Shown here: positions 12,501-23,243 of the stretch, piece by piece
Numbering within the stretch: the stretch's first letter is position 1
Layout: each line of letters starts with the position of its first letter
From: Allium sativum
Taxonomy: Eukaryota; Streptophyta; Magnoliopsida; Asparagales; Amaryllidaceae
Length of the DNA: 64,000 bases
Direction of reading: 5' to 3'
Assembly: GCA_030737875.1 (NCBI GenBank)
Contig: CM060922.1
Location: 306,581,456 to 306,645,455, forward strand
Program-made: the position numbers and the translations under genes
The notes under the pieces: generated by a model
What the model was told of the DNA's origin: nothing
The model's database searches: none
Seen by the model: only the letters and a program-made list of their open reading frames with translations

Positions 12501-13556
12501 GACGAGAATCTCCATAGGATCGACATTCCATTCGTTTCTCGGTGCAGGTGCTGTAGTTCTGGATGCTCAGACTCCACTTTTCATTTGTTGTTCTCTAGGT
12601 TCTGTGTCAGGTCTGTTTGGAATTACTTTGGGAATTTGTTGGGTTGCCGAGGTAATGCCACTTCGCTTGACGGGTTACCGAGATTCTAGTGGACCGGCAT
12701 CTCAGGTAAATCCTTTCGCTCGATCCTCCTTTGTCCGATTCCTTATCTTATATGCTGGCATGACTAATGCTTGCATAATAAGTCAATTTTTGACAAAGTG
12801 GCAATGGAACCTCCTACCATTATCCGGAAAGTAAGGAATGACGTATTCCTTGCATTTCGAGGTAGGCCTTTCAAGGGAGTTGTTAGCTCCAGGTCTAGGA
12901 GTTTGGCTATTACCTTTATTTTTCATTGGTAACGGCCACTCCGAGGGCAGGTATTGGTTGATTTTTGTTTACATGTTTACAGTTGCTCCCTACGCTTTCA
13001 CACACTGCCCCCACGAGCTTATGTCGTTTGCTAGTTGTGAAGGATCCGGTTTTTAGGTATTGGGCTTTCGTTTCCCTGGAGCTAATTAGTCCTTTTGATG
13101 CTTTATCAACACTAGGATTTGGAGCAGGTGGAGCTGGAGGTTTGGTTTTTTGTCTGATGCCCTTTACCACTATGGATTTGATGAAGCATGTCCAACAAGA
13201 GCAACTAAAGCTTCGGGAACAATAGCCTTGTCTTCCCAGCCTTTGCCTTCAGACTTCTTTAGATGGCACTTTCATTGCTTTTTATTTTTTTATATTATAT
13301 GGAGCTTTGGTGTTACCGGCGTCGCTATTGGCTATAGCGACTTTCTGCTAAGGATTTGTTAGCCTCGCATGATGTCATGCTATTTTTTGGTTGTTGACTG
13401 TATACCTTTTTTTGTTTTTTGTTGTATCTTATTATGTTCCTTTTGCTCATGTGTGTGCACGGTTTCTGCTTTCAGTAGAAACTGTTTTTGTGAGCCATTG
13501 GAGAATGGCTAGATTCTCCCTTTTGTTATATTATATTATATATTCCTAATTTTTTT
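9560..13556 (+). pseudogene. LINE (L1-like non-LTR retrotransposon) ORF2 remains
   Basis: The pieces appear in the right order but in different frames. The end of the endonuclease lies near 10110-10207 (NPVNRLAVAEFNAFI). A linker follows at 10450-10590 (SWNSPVSGSPCMVFSRKMK), then DTNSKFFHSSIRKKN at 10728. The reverse transcriptase core is at 11065-11454 (FCPISLCNFSKK, QTGFVKERLFTDN, VKLDMAKSYDHMSW). The rest of the RT is at 11455-12110. A zinc-binding RT domain is at 12330-12680 (FSFIWNVRLPPKVSLF and Cys/His residues). A possible RNase H remnant is at 12830-13250. Many stops and frameshifts make it dead. The 3' end is T- and A-rich around 13540. No flanking duplication could be confirmed. Confidence 0.85.
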
Positions 13557-14662
13557 TATAAAAGGTAATATACCCCGTTCTTCACATTTTCCCTTGGTTT
13601 CTTTACATTAACCAAACTTTTACCGTTATAACATTCTTTTAGTTACCATCTTGTATATTCTCATTATTTAAGTAAAATATTTCACATACCTTATTAGATT
13701 GATTAGTGGAAAGATATATTGATTCATTTCCATAATGCATATATCAGGATATGTAGTTGCGAGCTATTTCTTTTATTTTCATCGTGAACATACATATATC
13801 TTTTTATTTGTTTAGCGTGCAATACGGTAAAAGAATCCCTATTTCACACTAATCCCTTTTTCCTCTTCTTCTCTTGCAACTACATTCTTAGTATTTTTAC
13901 CATTATGGAAATGTATCAATTTTTCCTAAATCCATCTAACTCATTCCGCTACAAATTTTCCCTTTTTATTTTCTAAATTAGATGTTATTTACAATTTCCT
14001 AGTCATTGTAAATTTTCCGTACAAATTAGGCACATCTGTTCTTTTCCCATTATTCTCAGCTTCATTGTAATCTGATTTATAATATATGCAATTTTCATTA
14101 AACAACAATTTCAGTAACATATTCACATTTATTATAAATCCCATAATTTCAGTAATTTATAATCCACACGGAATAGATTTGTATAACAATATATTCTTAA
14201 CATTCATAGGAAATAAATCATATTGCAATTACCACAATTTACTATTATTTAACATGTTAAGAATGACGGGGAATGTAAATGATAAATATACCGTTATCCA
14301 AAAGGTATAATTCTAAATCCACTCACCTGAAAACTTTTAATTCCTTGAATCTAATCCAGATATGTGATTCTGTGGTCATCTAACTGAATCTAATATCAAA
14401 CAACCATGGATTTATAAAACTGATACCAAAAGAAGAGGGAAGGAAGTAAAGAAACCTAAATAAATCAGATTCAAGAATTTACCTCATGTTGATCAAAATT
14501 GTGAACATCTATGTTGTAGATTTACATTCTTTATCTTCAAATCATGAATTACAGTTTTCTAAAGCTAATTTTCTAATTCCTGAAAGATTTGGAGAGGAAA
14601 GAAAATGACAGAGCCATGGCGTTGATTTAGAAAATATGAGTTTGAAGCTAGGCCTTGCTAGT

Positions 14663-14671
14663 CTATTTATA
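14663..14671 (-). promoter_or_regulatory. TATA box of LTR C1
   Basis: TATAAATAG on the minus strand, followed by GGCCTAGCTTCAAACTC-type leader sequence. The forward copy of this LTR has TATAAATAG at 63081-63089 in the same context. Confidence 0.6.
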
Positions 14672-14773
14672 GATGTACAAGAAAGTCTGGTCCATCGGAT
14701 TTAACAACATAAAATCTGAACCGTATAATTCAGAAAAACAAATCACTAGCCACACAAATTTGACCCCTAGTGG

Positions 14774-14813
14774 GTCGACACATGGGTCGACCCATGTGAG
14801 GCCTGGGTCGACC
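14774..14813. repeat. GTCGAC cluster, LTR C1
   Basis: Three GTCGAC hexamers (14774, 14786, 14808) lie inside GGGTCGACCCA-like palindromes, about 103 bp upstream of the minus-strand TATA box. The same arrangement occurs at 61753-61791 and 62900-62937. Confidence 0.7.
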
Positions 14814-15166
14814 CATCATTGGTCTAAACGTGTATTTTCTGGCTCGCTTAAATTTTGCTTAGCGTTAATTAATAGTGTTTTATTTCTTACTTAACATAAC
14901 ATATCTAAATTATAAAATTTCATTTATAACTTATCTTTAAGTTTGAATTTTGAATTTATGTGTGTATATGCGCATACAACCTTTCAATTCCTTGTCTGTT
15001 AGTAACAGTTTAATCAGTGCAACTAAAAATGTTATCAATTAGTTGTTTTATTCCTTTTAATGCATTCTAATTTCTAAGGCAGCTGATTTCTTATCTGTTT
15101 TTCCTTTATTATGCCTTTATTACTTCTTGCTCTTAACCTACACTTTCTATCTCAACATATGAATTA

Positions 15167-15167
15167 A

Positions 15168-15204
<37 letters not shown>

Positions 15205-15303
15205 ACAATCTTTATTTCTTTTTCAAAATTCAAACAACATTATGCAGTCATGTATTCCTTTCCTATTTTCATTGATTGCAGGTATATTTTGGATTTCTCT
15301 TTC

Positions 15304-15334
<31 letters not shown>

Positions 15335-15370
15335 AATATATATATATATATATATATATTTGCGCACACA
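15167..15370. repeat. TA/CA microsatellites in LTR C1
   Basis: A (TA)n run lies at 15167-15200 and a compound TA/CA/TA tract at 15305-15360, in the U3 part of the LTR. They produce a false open frame of repeated Tyr-Ile. Confidence 0.85.
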
Positions 15371-15508
15371 TACACATATATTTACATATGCTTGTATATG
15401 TATATTTTTATGCTCATCTTTATGTATAATTTTCCTTGTATGTGCATTTATACATATTTTGCTCTTAGAATATGCATTTCTTTAACTGTCCCTCTAAAAT
15501 TAAAAATA

Positions 15509-15581
15509 CGGTGCCGACGCGACTTGAACTTGCACCACTCACTTGGGAGAGACATAGCCCTACCAATTGGGTTACATAAAC
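15509..15581 (-). other. tRNA-Gly-like sequence in LTR C1 (degenerate)
   Basis: On the minus strand this 73-nt stretch aligns with the clearer copy at 62387-62459. It keeps CCCAATTGGTAGGGC (A-box region), an anticodon-loop-like CTCCCAA and a GGTGCAAGTTCAAGTC B-box region, and ends GGCACC. The acceptor stem and B box are degraded, so it is not a working tRNA. It sits next to a conserved inverted repeat, AACAATG and CATTGTT at 15601-15619. Confidence 0.55.
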
Positions 15582-15821
15582 TTTTGTTAGCAAGACTAAA
15601 AACAATGGTTGTCATTGTTCTTTTTAGTGTTCTTCTTATATCTTCTTTTAGTTATATTTCATTTAAAGATATCTTTCTCATCTTAAATTCATTTCCTGCA
15701 AACTATAGGTCTAAATTGATCAGAAAATCACCACGAACGCAATGAAGCTAATTCCGTTACCAAATTTGGAAAGCTTTTTAAATTTAATTTTATTATTTAA
15801 TTAAAAATGCAGGGTGTTACA

Positions 15822-18072
15822 TTCTCCTACCCTTAGGAAATTTCGTCTATGAAATTTGGTAAGGGTAAAATTAAGTAATTCCTCGCATAATTTTAACGAT
15901 TTTGTGTACATTCAATTTTTCAACCGTTTGGGCATTTTTGCAAAGTGTAATACATAATAATACATGAATGTAGTGAATGCTTAAGCAGTACCTCCTATAT
16001 GAATGCAAGTTTCTCTTGAAAATCTTTTTGAAAACATAATGCTTACATCCTAAATATACTGGCAATTTCTATATAAATGCAATATTTTGAAAATCAAAAT
16101 ACCTTTTCATCCAATTTTACCTACACTCTTACAGAGAAAGAATGTAGTTCATCCAATTTTTGCATCTAAACCCTACCAAACAACTTTAAATTTGTGAATT
16201 GCAGAAATGTCTAATTTTCTGAATTCTATTCCTTATGTTACAAAAAGGTGGAAAACGGAAAACTTCACATCTTCCCTTTTTTTATGTACCTTTTCTATCT
16301 GTACTTAGATTTTATGCAACTATTATATAAAGATTTCCTATCTTTCTATCCAAGCACTGTTTACATAAGAAATTTTCTTTGTTATAAAATTTCTTTTCCA
16401 ACCTACTTTGGAAAAATCCATCGTTGTCACGAAATTTTCCACTTTTCTCAGTTATCATATTTGTTGCTTTATTTTTTTCAATTGTCATCATTATTTGTTT
16501 TCTTTTAGTTATGACATCATTTTTTCCCTTAGCTTATTTAACTTAATCCACCGATCTAAGCTTAGTTTTAAATAAGCCATCTAATTCTTCCAAAACTAAA
16601 ATAGGAAAACAAGCACACTATGTAACTACTACCAAGGGATAAGAATCCTAGGACTATGTCCCTACTGACAAAGAAAAGTCCAAACCAACGGATATAAACA
16701 GTGCACTTGCCTATATCGTCCACTTGTCACAACTAGTCTTTGTTGTGTACTAACAGTCTTTTCCAAGCAACAACCTAGGCTTTATAGTGCTCATGCATTC
16801 AACGGGAAGTTACTATTATTCCAAAATAATTCTTGCTATCCACTTTATAGCCTCAAAAAAAAATTCCCATATTTCCTAGGCACTAATCCTTACCTACTCC
16901 ATGATTTAAAAATGTGGATTGGCTTCATCATTTCATTTTCCTTCTAAAAATCAAAAGCTTCAAAACTCAATTATTTTCTTCATTAAAACTTATTTTTGCC
17001 AAACCATAAAAATGACATCTCATATAAAACACAACTTTTTTTTCAAATCATAAAAATTGGAGTAGAGAAGGACAACTATTTCTCAATTAATTTCAAAATC
17101 GTCCATTTTTTACTACACTAGTTTAAAGACTCGAAATTAGGTGCAAACATCTACTCTATTCTTAATTTTCACATCTTATTTTATCCACCCACCAAACTTA
17201 ATGCTAAAAGAATTATTAAAAATTATTGTCAAAAAATAAAGATTTTCAAAATTTTCTCTAGTGAAAATTTTAGTTTTTTACAAAATGCAATCTTTTTTAT
17301 GTTTAGTATTTAATTCTTCATACTTTAAAAGTAGTGAGCTATACATGCTCTTTAATGTACACATTTTTCATAAAAAATTTAAGTTTTGACAAAAATTTCA
17401 TAAGAAATCACTGTTTCCAAAATGTACCCCATTTTTCCCCAAAACTCAATCTCAAATATGTTCCTTGCATATATTTTTTAAACAATAAAAATACTTATTT
17501 TTTCAAAAAAAAAAATATACAAAATTTAGCTAGTATATATTTTAAAATTGTAAACTTTTAAGGTCAAAACTTGCAATACACTGTAAACTATCACCCAAAA
17601 ACTTTTGAAATTTCAAGTTCTTAAAAGTTAACAATGGGCTTAGACTCAAAGTGGGTATCTAACATACTTAGACCTTCCAAATGTTCCCACAAAGTCATTT
17701 CTCCCAAATATATATCCATTTTCCTAATCCAATTTGTTTTACTCTTTTTCCAATTTATAAGGTTCAAATGCCAAATCCACTGATCTGAAATACTAACATA
17801 TAGGGTCCATCTTTCTTTATTACAAAATACATTGTACGCTTTTCACCCAAACCACCTAAGGTCTCTTGTTCTCAAAATTCTATAATAGTTTCTTTAGTGT
17901 ACGTAACTGATATCCAAATTCTATCCATAGACCTCTCTTCCTATTTAGTGGGTTCCTTTATGGATCTAGGTGTATGTATATATATATATAACATATTTAT
18001 ATTTATTTAAAAATACAAATACGTTCACTCACTATCTGTATAGGTATCCTAAACCTTAGCTCTAATACCAGT
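15822..18072 (-). mobile_element. C1 interior, non-coding
   Basis: The segment of about 2.25 kb between the two C1 LTRs holds no reading frame resembling gag or pol. Next to the 3' LTR, the minus strand carries a purine-rich CCTAAGGGTAGGAGAA, the likely polypurine tract. At 18059-18070 the minus strand reads TGGTATTAGAGC, one base away from the initiator tRNA-Met primer site used by the other elements here. C1 is therefore a non-autonomous LTR element, or one that lost all of its genes. AT-rich with no gene across 15850-18050. Confidence 0.7.
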
Positions 18073-19793
18073 CGTAACAACCCAAATTTCGACAGGCCAA
18101 TTTTTTTCTTCAAAAACCCCAATCCATCGAAGCTCGAGTTGGCTTGTCCGGTATCCTAAAAAGAAGACAGAGATGATAAATATATCAGAATTCAGTAAAC
18201 ATCTCACAACGGAATGGATAAAATATGATACAATCAAATATAGCCTTACCGAAGTAATAATATTGTCTAACGAGTATCCAAAACTATAATATCTCTGCCA
18301 CAAACCTAACTTGCGAGGGTGTTATGAGGAGGGAGTCAGAACACAAAGTTCTGGTGACTGGACGAATTATACATTCTGAAATAATCCTACATATAACTTT
18401 CAGTTAAGTTCTCTTATTTACTAGGTTGTTGTGTTAACAACACTAAAGGCTCTATACTCACATCGTACGCATCTACTTCCCAGTAAATTAACCTAATATA
18501 TCATATATGTGGCTACCCCTAACATATCAAGGTACTCCCCATAGTACCCTCCTCGCACGGTCTCCGCCGTCATACCACGAAAGCGTGTCCTATGCCGAAC
18601 AAAGTACAAAAATCCAAATCATTACGCCACGTTATCGCACCAAACCATCATAGCTATGCCATGCAAGCGTATAGATCATTATATCCAACTCCTCGGTCGA
18701 ATCAAACCTCAATACAGAGTAATTCCTTAAGATCTACGATACACCACCCAAAGTGTGTATCAAGACCCTCATACGTATGTACTGTCCACTATACCTCGAG
18801 TCCCATAATATGGATGCATCCAATGCACGGAACTCGGCCGAGAGATTTTCATATTTGTATAGGTCCACCAAAAAGACCTATAGTAAAGATATCCAAGTAT
18901 GGCCCGCTTTTTACCGTGGCTATAGCCGCACCCTAATCCCTCCTCAACTAGTGAAAGACTACATCAATAGGTAAGTGATGCGCCCCTAACAACAATTCTA
19001 ACATCTGATTTGGCGTGTCCCTTAACCAACATCTTGGTAGTGAAAGATCGACGGTATTTTGGTTTAGCTCTAGTCTTTCCACATCCCACTAACTGTCGAT
19101 GACCGGTACCTGACAATTACTATCCTTAAATTGGTCCCGACCGAGCTCTCCCGAGGCCAGTTGCTAAATCACCCATCGCCATCCTCCATAGCTTTCTGGC
19201 TGCCAAGTCTACATTTGTAGTCAAGGTATACCCACTAGGTGGTATCGCGCAGACCCTACCTCTACGAGTACAGCCTGAGTGTGTACCGCAACAGAGGACT
19301 ACCACGGAGCACCCTACCACATCCCTCGTAAGCCGTGTGCTTCCCTCCGGTCCTGCAGAACCAACAAGCAGAATATCAAGAAAAAATAATTGGATGGACG
19401 TTCTCTTCTTGTATCTCCGGACACCACGATGATCTACCCTCGTTGGGTTCTTCTCTTCATATGTGGGGACTGATCCAAGCGCATCATGTAAACATGTTAT
19501 TAGACCCTGTGTACAATATTTTAATCGTGCGCTTCCTTTAACGATAGTAATCTATAAATTTTTACCCTAGATTGTAATTAACGAAAGTTATCTACAACCC
19601 CTTTTATTACAATGTCATTTAATTTACCGTCAATTAAGTTCAATAACATATTTTACTTAATGTATAATTAAGTATACCATTCCCCAATTCTCATGTTTTC
19701 ATATAACTCTACTTAATAATTAAGTCCAACTTGTTTCATTTCATAAGTCTACTTTATTGTTTCTACTTTAATTATACCCTCGTTTTACACTGT
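18073..19793 (-). mobile_element. LTR C1, 5' LTR remnant
   Basis: This lies just outside the minus-strand primer site and ends in TTGGGTTGTTACGA, an LTR-like end with one altered base. It contains a stem-loop at 18338-18352, as other LTR ends here do. The left part of the LTR was lost where element A begins at 19795. It does not overlap the part kept in the 3' copy, so I cannot confirm by comparison that both belong to one LTR. Confidence 0.6.
18338..18352 (-). other. LTR-end stem-loop (C1)
   Basis: On the minus strand AGAAC, loop TTTGT, GTTCT, then GACTCCC, 265 bp before the LTR end. It has the same stem as LTR A and differs from the F, B, D and E stems. Confidence 0.6.
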
Positions 19794-20241
19794 CTGTAAC
19801 ACCCTATAAAAATTCATAAGTATTAATTAATAAATAAACAAAATAAGCAATTAAATGATATGGCTGCAATGAAATTTTGCAGCTTTAGGAATTTGGTTAT
19901 GAAATTCTTTTATTTGGATTCGTGGTGAAATTCTACATCGTTTTCGTATATAATATGCGGAAAACAGTCAATGTATGAAGAAGTTATGAACAAACGAATT
20001 TGGACAATGAACGCAGATTATATGTATGTATATAATTATATGATTATTATTATATATATTGTCCAAATTATAAATTATAAATTAAAAATAAAGAGGGATA
20101 ATTCAAATTTTGAATTAGAGATAAAATCTGGGGGACAACGTATATTGCATATATGGAATAAGATAAAGAGATTAAGGAACATATTAAATAAAATAAACAG
20201 CTCTGCAACGCAGCCTTATTGGGCGTTCCAGCCCCGAAGGG

Positions 20242-20294
20242 GTCGACCGCCCCCCTTAAGGGGTGTCGACCACCGGTCGATCGCTAGGGTCGAC
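20242..20294. repeat. GTCGAC cluster, LTR A
   Basis: GTCGAC occurs at 20242, 20265 and 20289, with a related GGTCGATCG between them, and CCCCTTAAGGGG, a perfect 12-bp palindrome, at 20252-20263. The cluster lies about 130 bp upstream of the TATA box. Confidence 0.7.
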
Positions 20295-20423
20295 CGCTCG
20301 ACGCTTGGACAACCTAATAAAGCTAGCTGGTCAGGGCTTTTCTTGGAGGATATATATATATATATAAATCAAAGGTTTGGATTAATTCTAATTAATCCAA
20401 CGGTCTATGCTTACACGGGCAAC

Positions 20424-20431
20424 TATATATA
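20424..20431 (+). promoter_or_regulatory. TATA box of LTR A
   Basis: TATATATA is followed by CCCTTCCCATCACCC, a plausible start region. Its distance from the GTCGAC cluster matches the other LTRs. Confidence 0.55.
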
Positions 20432-21630
20432 CCCTTCCCATCACCCTATGAAAACCTTAATCATTATCCATCTCTGCCTCCATGCTGCTTCTCCACCATT
20501 GTTAAATTCCAGAGAAAAGAAATAAAACAATAGGTTAAGGTTTCTTCTAATTCTATACTCTATTCTAATTCTCTACCTATTCTAATTTACATAAGTTTAG
20601 AATTCTGGAATTTAGCATAAACATATATGTATAAGATTCTAATGTATGTCTCTTATATGTATATTGTTAGGAGGATTACTGGAGATCGCTTGAACGTAAA
20701 GATTGTTGCAGAACATGCAATTCTACCATAGATTTCTCTCTATTCCGCATAGACATGTGAGTGGAATATGGTTTACTTAAGGCATGTTCATGTTTTTAAT
20801 AGTTTGTCATATGAATGGATATGCCTAGATGGATTGGGATATTCGATAATGTAAGCATGAAAACCCCCAAATTCTCTATCTTGTAATTGCGTACGAATTG
20901 TCAAGAACAATTGGGTTTTGTGGACTTTTGGTTTTTGTATTGGATTAAAATGAATATGAGTGTTGTCACTATTATTCCCATTTCATGTAATTCACTTTTA
21001 TTTACCATTGAGTGTAACCTAAAAAGGTTTAGATTTGATTATTTCATGATTTGGTTTGGGTTTGGATCCTAATTTAAATCCAAACACATTCAAAGCTAAA
21101 AAAGGTCAAATGTAAGCACTTTTATGTGCATAGAGCCAAAAGTGGTGAATTATGTGAAATAGGTACTATAAACATACAAGTATGAGTGCATGTAATACTC
21201 TGTTTTAACCTAATATTGAAATCATTCCAACAAGCCTAGGAGGCAAGTTGAAATTGTTATATATGTATATTTTCTGTTCACTGTTATTTTCTGTATTGTC
21301 ATTATGCCATCATGCCTATGTTGTAGCGGTAAAAGTATGGAAAATATAATCTATATGCTTTGAATTGGAAAGAATTACAATTGCCACCTCTTTAGAACAT
21401 TTCCCCATTTATACGAATGTTACGTTAATTAGGTGTTATCATTATATTACTTATATGAACGTAATCAACAAACTTAACATTGTAATTAGCATAATAAATA
21501 CGATTAGATAGGAATTCGAATTTTAAAATGCCCCCTTAACAAATATATATTTGTTTGCTTGTGTGTGCGTATATAGAATGGCTTAAATATATATAAATAA
21601 GTGACACATGGACAAGAGGTTAGTTGTCAT

Positions 21631-21807
21631 TTGTGATAGAAGCCTGCCCGGAACTGACTAGCAAATCCAGCAACCACAAGTAGGCCCAAATAATGTGAGA
21701 TGTATAGGTGTCATGGGCCATTCATAAACTTACACTAGGTACGAGGTTAAACCAACCTGTAGTAGATGTCTGCCCGGAACCGACAGGCATATCCAGCACT
21801 TATAAGT
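21631..21807 (+). other. Paired GC hairpins, LTR A
   Basis: Two copies of a unit containing CTGCCCGGAAC lie at 21631-21679 and about 21756-21807. In the first, TTGTG pairs with CACAA around the core. In the second, the outer stem is weak and relies on wobble pairs. Both end in an ATCCAGCA-type motif, and ATGTGAGAGGTCTAGTG follows the second. The same paired unit occurs in LTRs B and D, with at least one copy in C. Confidence 0.6.
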
Positions 21808-21830
21808 GTACGGTTTAATGTGAGAGGTCT

Positions 21831-21853
21831 AGTGTGTGTGTGTGTGTGTGTGT
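21831..21853. repeat. TG microsatellite in LTR A
   Basis: A run of about eleven TG dinucleotides lies directly after the paired hairpins. Confidence 0.9.
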
Positions 21854-22576
21854 AAGTCTATTGCATGTGAAAATAATTAGGTTTACTACGCCTTGCGAAG
21901 GTCTTAAGTGGTTGACTCTCTTGTTATCTAGTTTGGATCTTAAGTGGTTAGGACTAGGATCCCTCCAAAGGTTCATTCTTTGGAGAGGAAACAAAGTCAT
22001 AGGACCCACCCTTACTAGATCTGAAGTAGGTCTTGGATCCTCCTTCTTTAAAAGTGGTAAGACATAAAACGTTAATGGAGTAGGGTAGTTCATGGGGATG
22101 TCCACTTCCTCTAGAAGCTTGTAAGGGCTCGACTAGGGATAGATTGGTAATTGAAAGATATGTGGCCATTGCATTCTGACCAACTGTCTAAGGGAAGTCT
22201 TAAGCGACATAGGTGTCCTACTAGGTAATATCAGTTAAGTAGTAATGTTCTCAATACTACTTCTCATATCACTATTGAGAGAATAGACTAAAGAACGTTA
22301 ACGTACTAGGACGGGGTCTAAAGGGGCTAGGGTTCCGCCTCAGGGTTATAAGAGAACGTAAGAATCCACCTTTAACAGGGCCATAAATGATCGAGAATGC
22401 CGCCTCGTTGGGTCTTTACCCTAAAAACACTAATGGGCGATTGACTTGGATATCCACCCCATTGGTTAGATGCTTATGTTGTGTGAATCTTGTGTGCGGT
22501 GTAGACATACCTTGACATATTAGCCTGCTAAAAATATAGGGTACGGACCTTAAGTAACACTATATTCCAGTCACAT

Positions 22577-22591
22577 AGAACTCTATGTTCT
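22577..22591 (+). other. LTR-end stem-loop (A)
   Basis: AGAAC, loop TCTAT, GTTCT, then GACCCCTCTCC. It lies 391 bp before the LTR end and is followed by CAACAG at 22611-22616. The copy at 59956-59970 has ATAAC in place of AGAAC. Confidence 0.65.
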
Positions 22592-22984
22592 GACCCCTCT
22601 CCTTAACATCCAACAGGTCAGTAGATGGGGTAAAGTCCATGGATGAAGTATGATTGTAGCCAATGAAGAAGACGAAGTTGTTATGTTATTATTAGCATTT
22701 ATTGCTTTACTTCTTTTGGAATCTTATGATAACGAACTATTTGATGTATTGAACAGATGTAACTATGACTGTTGTATTTCTGAGATATTGAGATAATGTT
22801 ACATCTTATTTGAATATTATATTTTCTCCTCCGTTGTGTGAGATTTCCATTCGAAGTATATGTCATTATTTTTACTGCAAATGTATTCCTTATAGGAACC
22901 AACAACCCATTTAGAATGGCTCTAAGTTTCGATGGGCCTTTTATAGGTCGAAATTTAGGCCTATTATGGGCGGGTTATTACATT

Positions 22985-22996
22985 TGGTTTCAGAGC
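22985..22996 (+). other. Primer-binding site, element A
   Basis: TGGTTTCAGAGC follows the LTR end by two bases. It differs by one base from TGGTATCAGAGC, the complement of the initiator tRNA-Met 3' end. Confidence 0.8.
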
Positions 22997-23065
22997 GTAG
23001 GTTGCCTGATTATAAGTGAAATATACGTATGAGAGGCGTATTTGTATATTGAAAAAGGTTTTTCA

Positions 23066-23097
<32 letters not shown>

Positions 23098-23243
23098 GCA
23101 TATATGTATATATATATAATAGTTACTCCCTTAATCATACACATTTATACTATGCGCCATTATCGTTTTCCTCCTTTTTCAGCTTTAATACTATATCAGG
23201 AGTATCCGCTAAAGGATTCTTCCTTTTCTTTTCAGATAGTCGA
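22997..23243 (+). other. Element A leader with TA microsatellite
   Basis: A short untranslated stretch between primer site and gag. It holds a TA/TGTA microsatellite at about 23066-23120. I see no gene. Confidence 0.6.

Larger units (their letters stand above)
13552..15821 (-). mobile_element. LTR C1, 3' LTR of minus-strand element
   Basis: On the minus strand it starts TGTAACACCCTGCATTTTT at 15821 and matches LTR copies at 60522-62153 and 62154-64000. Going down the minus strand it has a tRNA-like segment, TA/CA microsatellites, a GTCGAC cluster, a TATA box near 14667 and a possible splice donor at 14478. It is cut at about 13552, where the LINE tail begins, so the rest of its U5 is missing. 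Confidence 0.8.
19795..22982 (+). mobile_element. LTR A, 5' LTR
   Basis: The LTR is 3,188 bp, from TGTAACACCCTATAAAAATT to GGGTTATTACA, followed by a primer site. The truncated 3' copy at 27869-28434 matches its start, and a remnant at 59439-60372 matches its end. It has a GTCGAC cluster, TATATATA at 20424, paired hairpins at 21631-21807, a TG microsatellite and a 3' stem-loop. The five bases before it are CTGTC. The right duplication cannot be checked because the 3' LTR is cut. Confidence 0.88.

Noticed and set aside
12183..12689. Host zinc finger gene
   Set aside because: The Cys/His residues and LPPKVSLF context match the reverse transcriptase zinc-binding region of a dead LINE.
15167..15745. 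192-codon frame with long Tyr-Ile repeats
   Set aside because: Translation of TA/CA microsatellites followed by the antisense of the tRNA-like segment in LTR C1. Not a gene.
19126..19541. Short frames on both strands as small genes
   Set aside because: They lie in the C1 5' LTR remnant, overlap in opposite directions and show no domain.
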